A stretch of DNA of 64,000 nt from Lamellibrachia columna (taxonomy: Eukaryota > Annelida > Polychaeta > Sabellida > Siboglinidae). Both the position numbers and the translations under genes were made by a program. The stretch is from positions 39,023,091 through 39,087,090 of the forward strand of contig OY759263.1 in the NCBI GenBank assembly GCA_963662155.1, given 5' to 3'. Shown here in pieces: positions 59,370 through 64,000 of this stretch (position 1 is its first letter; every line of letters begins with the position of its first letter). Below the pieces are notes generated by a model that saw nothing but the letters and a program-made list of their open reading frames with translations, made no database searches and was not told the DNA's origin.

Positions 59370-60869
59370 CAGGCCCTTAGCCAGGGACCCATCTGCCCGT
59401 CTTAAAGACGGGCAAATGTCTTACCATGACAGGTAATATAAAATAAAAGACGGGTTTTTCTTTTTACAAGATGAGATTTTTTATAATAAAATTGTTTGAA
59501 CTGTCTTAGTGACTCTTAGGCTTATCTGCACGCGGTAGTGATTCGACGAATAGAGAATACCGCTGATCTATAAGACTATATATTTTAAACCTTGACATCG
59601 TTGGAAAATAATGATACTGTGTTTGATCTCTATTGTAATCGTGTATGTCATTGGTTTGGAAATGCGTTTCTATAGCCTTTCTCAGTGCCTATCCATTGGC
59701 GCTCTCATTTGAAGAAACAATCCCGTGACCCAGATGTCGTGGGGCGAGTTCAAAATGGCACCTGCCAAGAGAGTGAAAAGATATGTCAACGTCAAAGTTC
59801 ATGACAATCGATGCCTTTTTCGTAAATGTAAATCAAAGCAGCGTTCCTACAATTGTCTCTGAACAGTCCGAGTCAGCATCCTTTGTTACGTTGGTGGAGA
59901 TCCATAATGTTGATGTGCCTGTCGCTAGTAACCGAGACGCTACTATAATGTCGCCCACCGCTGGCACTCTGCAGTGGCCAAGCATGATTGTGGTAAACTT
60001 CAAAATTGAGTCTGATACGTGCTCCGATTCACATACATAACCGGCGGGTAGACCCTACTGTCAGCAGCATTTTCCAGTTTCTTAACTCAAATGGCAGGCA
60101 AGCCACGAACGATTAGGTCATACTGTTTTTTGTCTAGTACTAGGCAATACTGAATCTGGATGGTTGCTGTTTTATCAAAGAAGTAATATTTAAATTTATT
60201 ACTTTCAAAACCAGTTATATTACTGAGTGCTATATCTTACTCTTAGAGTTGTAAGGCTAGAGGTAAGCCTTTTAGAGTTTGTCCATTTCTTAACCCAGTT
60301 TTTATATATTCTATTTTTATTTGTTGTATTATTTTACTTTTAGTGTCAAGCATTTGATTTTGAGTGTGATTGTAATCATATTTGTTCATATTAGACGTAT
60401 TTGCATGCATGTACTTAGTCTTAAGATGCTTCAAACATTACTTCTATGTTAATATATTTAAAATAAAGTTTCAAGTTACTTTTTCATGAACCTTCATGTG
60501 TTGGCTCTTCTTCTATTAGTATTACTGTGCAGGTGATAACGCCAACCTTGCTGCACAGCTAGTAAGACTCGATTGGGCCAATAATGGTTAAACCGGACTT
60601 GGCCTGCCCTTGAAAAAAAGACATAATTCAGCCAATAATGGCTGTCATTTGACATTTGCTCAACTTACACTGGCTTACCAGTACAAAAACAAAATGGGTC
60701 AATAATGACTGTCACTATATCAGCCAGCATTGGCTTGCCATTGAAAAAACTTAATTAGGCCAATAATGGCTGTCATAGATGCGAATGGCTTCCACGGAAG
60801 CCATTTACAAGTTTAAATATTTTTAGAATGTTCAGGACTAGCAAAATTTTATTTCTGGCTAAGGGCCTG
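59370..60869. mobile_element. hAT-like DNA transposon, 1.5 kb, with 8-bp target duplication
   Basis: The ends CAGGCCCTTAGCCAG (59370-59384) and CTGGCTAAGGGCCTG (60855-60869) are perfect 15-bp inverted repeats. TCAAGCAG at 59362-59369 and again at 60870-60877 is an exact 8-bp target-site duplication, the hallmark of hAT elements. CAG-starting termini also fit hAT. Inside, SKFMTIDAFFVNVNQSSVPT (59783 frame) resembles the start of some hAT transposases, but no catalytic or dimerisation domain is present. This is a non-autonomous deletion derivative. Intact TIRs and duplication suggest recent insertion. Confidence 0.88.
60585..60780. repeat. About 65-bp subterminal repeat within the hAT element, 3 copies
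   Basis: GGCCAATAATGGCTGTCAT and TGGCTTGCC-TTGAAAAAA phrases recur three times near the right end. Similar sequence occurs at 22235-22305. Clustered subterminal motifs of this type commonly bind transposase in hAT elements. Confidence 0.75.
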
Positions 60870-61633
60870 TCAAGCAGTCAGTGTCAGCAGTAGTTCTTGA
60901 CACAATCGAAGACATCACCCAAAGTGAGCCACGGTCGCCAAAATTGGCAAGTCCAGAAAAGACACTAGTGACAATAATTGGTGTTGAAGAGAACATGTCG
61001 GATGTGCATCTGATGGTGTCGCTTTCGCTTTTGTCGTCCGAATTGCACAAACAGGACGACAACAGCTCACAAACAATGGTGTCACATGACAATGTGATAG
61101 TGCCATCACCTGTACTGCCAAGGTCGCTGGGGCCAGAGCCGAGTGACTGTCATGAACGGATGTGTCGTGACCCCAGGCAGTGCAGCTTGAACAATGAGAA
61201 GCTTGCCAAGGAAACAGTGGATCAGCCTTCTGGCGACTCAGGAAATATCAACATGAACCACACGGTTCCTGCGCTAAAGAGGAAGTGTATCTACGGGAAG
61301 ACAAAGGACCACAGGATTGAAAAGGTGGTGTTGCGACTCAATCATGAGGCTGTCGGCAACTAGACAACAAATCATAATGAGAACAAGAAACACTATCAGA
61401 CATTGACAAAAACAAGCAAGTACGTCATCGACGGTCAGGTGGTGATGATACAGTCGCCACAGGTTGTCATCACAGGTGAGAAGAACAGACATCACGAAGA
61501 CCACAAGTTGTGGAAGGCCAACCTGTTGGAACTGAATGTGCTACAGAGCATGGAGAAGAAGCTTGATCAGTTAACAAGACATGTTCGTAGATACGTGGGC
61601 CAGAATAATCTCCAGAACATGTCCAAGGTGTGA
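60870..61633 (+). pseudogene. SLK/STK10-like kinase fragment (linker plus PKK domain start), broken
   Basis: One frame runs from SVSAVVLDTIEDITQSEPRS through LKRKCIYGKTKDHRIEKVVL to VGN and TAG (61361-61363). It then continues in the same frame TLTKTSKYVIDGQVVMIQSP, QVVITGEKNRHHEDHKLWKA, NLLELNVLQSMEKKLDQLTR. The second part matches, from memory, the start of the PKK coiled-coil domain of Ste20-like kinases SLK/STK10 (TRKFVVDGxEV...LRRQELRELRLLQKEE). No kinase domain is present, no introns interrupt it, and one internal stop breaks it, so it is best read as a processed-type pseudogene fragment. If the hAT insertion is removed, the frame extends left as DIVDAVIKQSVSAVV. A real exon with a sequencing error is the alternative (AAG then GTGTGA at 61630 could be a donor). 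Confidence 0.52.
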
Positions 61634-62018
61634 GAAGTCCACCTCAATCTTGTTTGTCAGTCAAGTAGTTAATTCACTTGTTTGATTGTTCAATAATTAG
61701 TCTAACTTAAAACTGCCTAATTAGTTGTGTCATTTTGCAACATAACACTTTAGGCATTTGCAAGTGCATTATGAGGAGTAATTTGAGAAATGAAAGATGT
61801 CAAGTATTAGGTCCCCCCACTGGACTTCGTGCAAACTATTGAGTGAGTGTGCACACCATGTACGATGCAGCGAGAAGACGTCTAAAAATAAATTGTCTGT
61901 AAAACCATCTTATTTGATTTAATTTGATCCTCAGTCTCAGAAGAGAGTAGTCTCAGAATGTGACACCGACTACAGCTTAAACACAGTCAGAGGTACCACC
62001 TGTCAGGGAGGGCTGTCC
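61634..62018. other. Non-coding, nothing recognised
   Basis: No supported feature. Confidence 0.45.
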
Positions 62019-62680
62019 CGGATGGTTCGGCCCATGACAGGTTCAGCCTACGCCGACGGATGGTTTGGCCCAGTCGCTTCGGTCCATGCTGACGCATAGT
62101 TTGGCCCACTTCACTGAAAACTGTGTTGCTATTGAATTTAGCTACGGTTAATTCGACCCACACTAGTAGCGGAATTTTAAGCGGCGGAATTCTAAGAATA
62201 GTATTTTGGCCCCTGGTCGAAATTGTGGTAGTAGTATATAATTATTATAAGCAATATCCACAAAATAACGGAAAGTGCATGACATAATACAATAATGATC
62301 CAAACTGAAGTAATTAATGTCCATGAATAAAAAATAATAATTTGTTGTGCGGGCATGTGCTATTGCATCTGTATGTTTTTTCAAGATTAATTAATTAGAA
62401 TATTTGTTTGAAAATGCTAATAATTTAGTGTATAGCATTTCCCACTTACAATACACAAGTCGCAAATAGTCAAGTCGGTCAAATTAGCGAAACTAACAAA
62501 AGTAATATTAAATAAGGTTCATGGAACACATTTCCCAGTTACAATACGATAGTCGTATCAGCTCACGGAGCCTGCTGGCACCGGTTGCATACACGGTTCA
62601 TTTGGCCCTTGCGAGTGAGAATATTTCATGGTTCATCGGTTGCCAAAATGGTTGGTTCGGCCCATGGGCCGAAACATCCG
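62019..62680. mobile_element. TIR element with CGGATG..CGGCCCATG ends, 662 bp
   Basis: CGGATGGTTCGGCCCATG at 62019-62036 and CATGGGCCGAAACATCCG at 62663-62680 are inverted repeats (17 of 18). GGATGGTTTGGCCCA, TTCGGTCCATG and AGTTTGGCCCA repeat inside the left end, and GGTTCGGCCCATGGGCCGAA forms a hairpin at the right end. There is no coding capacity and no clear target duplication. Confidence 0.7.
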
Positions 62681-63460
62681 ACACCCACTGTCCCTTCATT
62701 GTGTAGACCAACTGGGATATGCCTTGCAAACAGGGGTAGATTAACTGGAGTATACTACGTCTGATGTAATTTGGGCTGTACCAGTCTGAGGAAACCGCCG
62801 TTATGATCTACCGAAGCCGCGTCGTTGTGTACTAGTCACGTTGTCGTTGATAACAACCGAACATCCGTTCACGTCCATTCACCGTTCTCTACAATTTCCC
62901 CATTCGCTATAACACCATTCAGCGCTTCCAATTTCTATATATATGATACGGGACCTTTATATATGGTACATTGAGAACAAACAGGTCACTTACTTAAAAG
63001 CCATTTTGCTGAGGCTATTGTTCGCTCAGATGTGTAGCTTGTTTGTCGAATGTTTTCCGAATCATGGATGCCTTCAAGCAGGCCGCGGCACAGCTTACCG
63101 AGGTCAACTATGGCGATGCTATCTACGCCTTCTGACGATGTTCCGTCCGTTATTGTTCACCATAACCGGACCATAGCAGTTAACAGGATATGCCGATGAT
63201 TTCTGCGCGCACCCTACCCTTGAACAGCTGATATGAAGGCCACTGCAATCGGTGACGTTCCAGGAAATGGGACGCGACGCTTCCAACTGCAGTGCCATCT
63301 ATAAATATTTGGCCTTCACAGAACTAATGGAGATCGCAACGGTCGCTAGGTGGTGCAACGGTGCACAATTATAACCAAACCGTTGCGTCTAGAGGGTGTA
63401 CCGGGGGATCAACCATAAAAAGCAACGAAGTAAAATGGAATTTACAACGGAAGGTTCAGA
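62681..63460. other. Non-coding, nothing recognised
   Basis: No supported feature. Confidence 0.45.
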
Positions 63461-63527
63461 GAGACGCAGTATTGTAGTGGTTAACACATCCGCTTTGTAT
63501 GCCAGGGTCCAAGACCCTCACCAGGCA
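63461..63527 (+). repeat. tRNA-like SINE head
   Basis: GTAGTGGTTAACACATCC (A-box-like), GCTTTGTATGCCAGG (anticodon-arm-like) and GGGTCCAAGACCC (T-arm stem and degenerate B box) occur with tRNA-like spacing. Stem complementarity is poor at the ends, so it is not a functional tRNA gene. Confidence 0.55.
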
Positions 63528-64000
63528 GTGTGGGTAGTGTAAAACAGTACCCCGGCTCTCGACATTGCTTGGAATTGTTTGTATCCCACGTGGCTCGTAT
63601 GATAACGTTAATGAATCCCGACAGTGTAAGTCATGTCGTAAACCGGGTACGTAATACTAAAACAACAAGTGGGATGGCATGCACCCTGCCAGTGACCAGT
63701 CTCAGTGACAGCATAGAAATGTAGGCTTGGAGTAGTGTTCTAATGTTCTGAAAAGGTCAAGTGCTATGAAGTTCACAATGAAGCATGATCAATACCCCAT
63801 AAGACCATCATCAGATTCTCATAGCCACAACATATTATAGACAATAGAATATGCGAATTGTTGGGAAGGAAAGACGTTCTGGCACAGCGGAGTAGAACAA
63901 CCAGCACCGTATGCTAGCATTCTACAAGACAGTTGTTTCACGGAATCATTCGGATGCATTATAATTTAATCAACACTATTTGGTTGGATATTAAGAAGTG
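63528..64000. other. Non-coding, nothing recognised
   Basis: Possibly the body of the SINE whose head is at 63461-63527. Otherwise unassigned. Confidence 0.4.

Overview
This is a 64 kb piece of nuclear DNA from an animal, not a prokaryote. It has spliced exons with GT-AG borders, kilobase introns, and a mix of LINEs, Gypsy LTR elements, tRNA-derived SINEs, DNA transposons, long (TA)n runs and many minisatellites. The element mix (RTE LINEs with a craniofacial-development-protein-2-like endonuclease, L2/CR1 LINEs with zinc-knuckle ORF1, SINEs with a GTCTTTCGG...GAGAC body) and a PP2C-like CG9801-type gene fit a marine invertebrate, perhaps a lophotrochozoan. I cannot fix the phylum from sequence alone.

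Two host genes are supported. Gene A (+ strand) has exons at 18311-18554, 20853-21005 and 30534-31489. All joins are phase 1, and the product is a coiled-coil plus serine-rich protein of about 450 residues. Gene B (- strand) has exons at 47985-47825 (less certain), 46697-43737, 42571-42390 and 41163-40288. It encodes the C-terminal part of a PP2C-like phosphatase of the CG9801 type, with a roughly 990-residue disordered, repeat-rich exon ahead of the phosphatase-like domain. Its 5' end is not found.

Layout. 0-17 kb: decayed LINEs and large minisatellites. 18-31.5 kb: gene A, whose introns hold a foldback repeat, a 5'-inverted LINE, a Gypsy 3' end with LTR, an RTE element lying between two (TA)n arrays, and Gypsy integrase pieces. 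31.5-40 kb: non-coding, with several minisatellites and palindromic MITE-like units. 40-48 kb: gene B. 48-50.6 kb: a 52-bp minisatellite abutting a gene B exon. 50.6-64 kb: SINEs, TIR elements, a 1.5 kb hAT-like element with an 8-bp target duplication, Gypsy and RTE remnants, and a broken SLK/STK10-like kinase fragment.

The main theme is that several minisatellites look as if they grew in place from functional sequence. Four grew inside transposon coding regions (LINE RT tail 289-2266, LINE zinc knuckles 10551-10670, LINE ORF1 15208-15473, Gypsy integrase 30150-30432), and one carries a splice acceptor in every unit (47986-50590). Most long open frames in the window are by-products of stop-free repeat units and are not genes.
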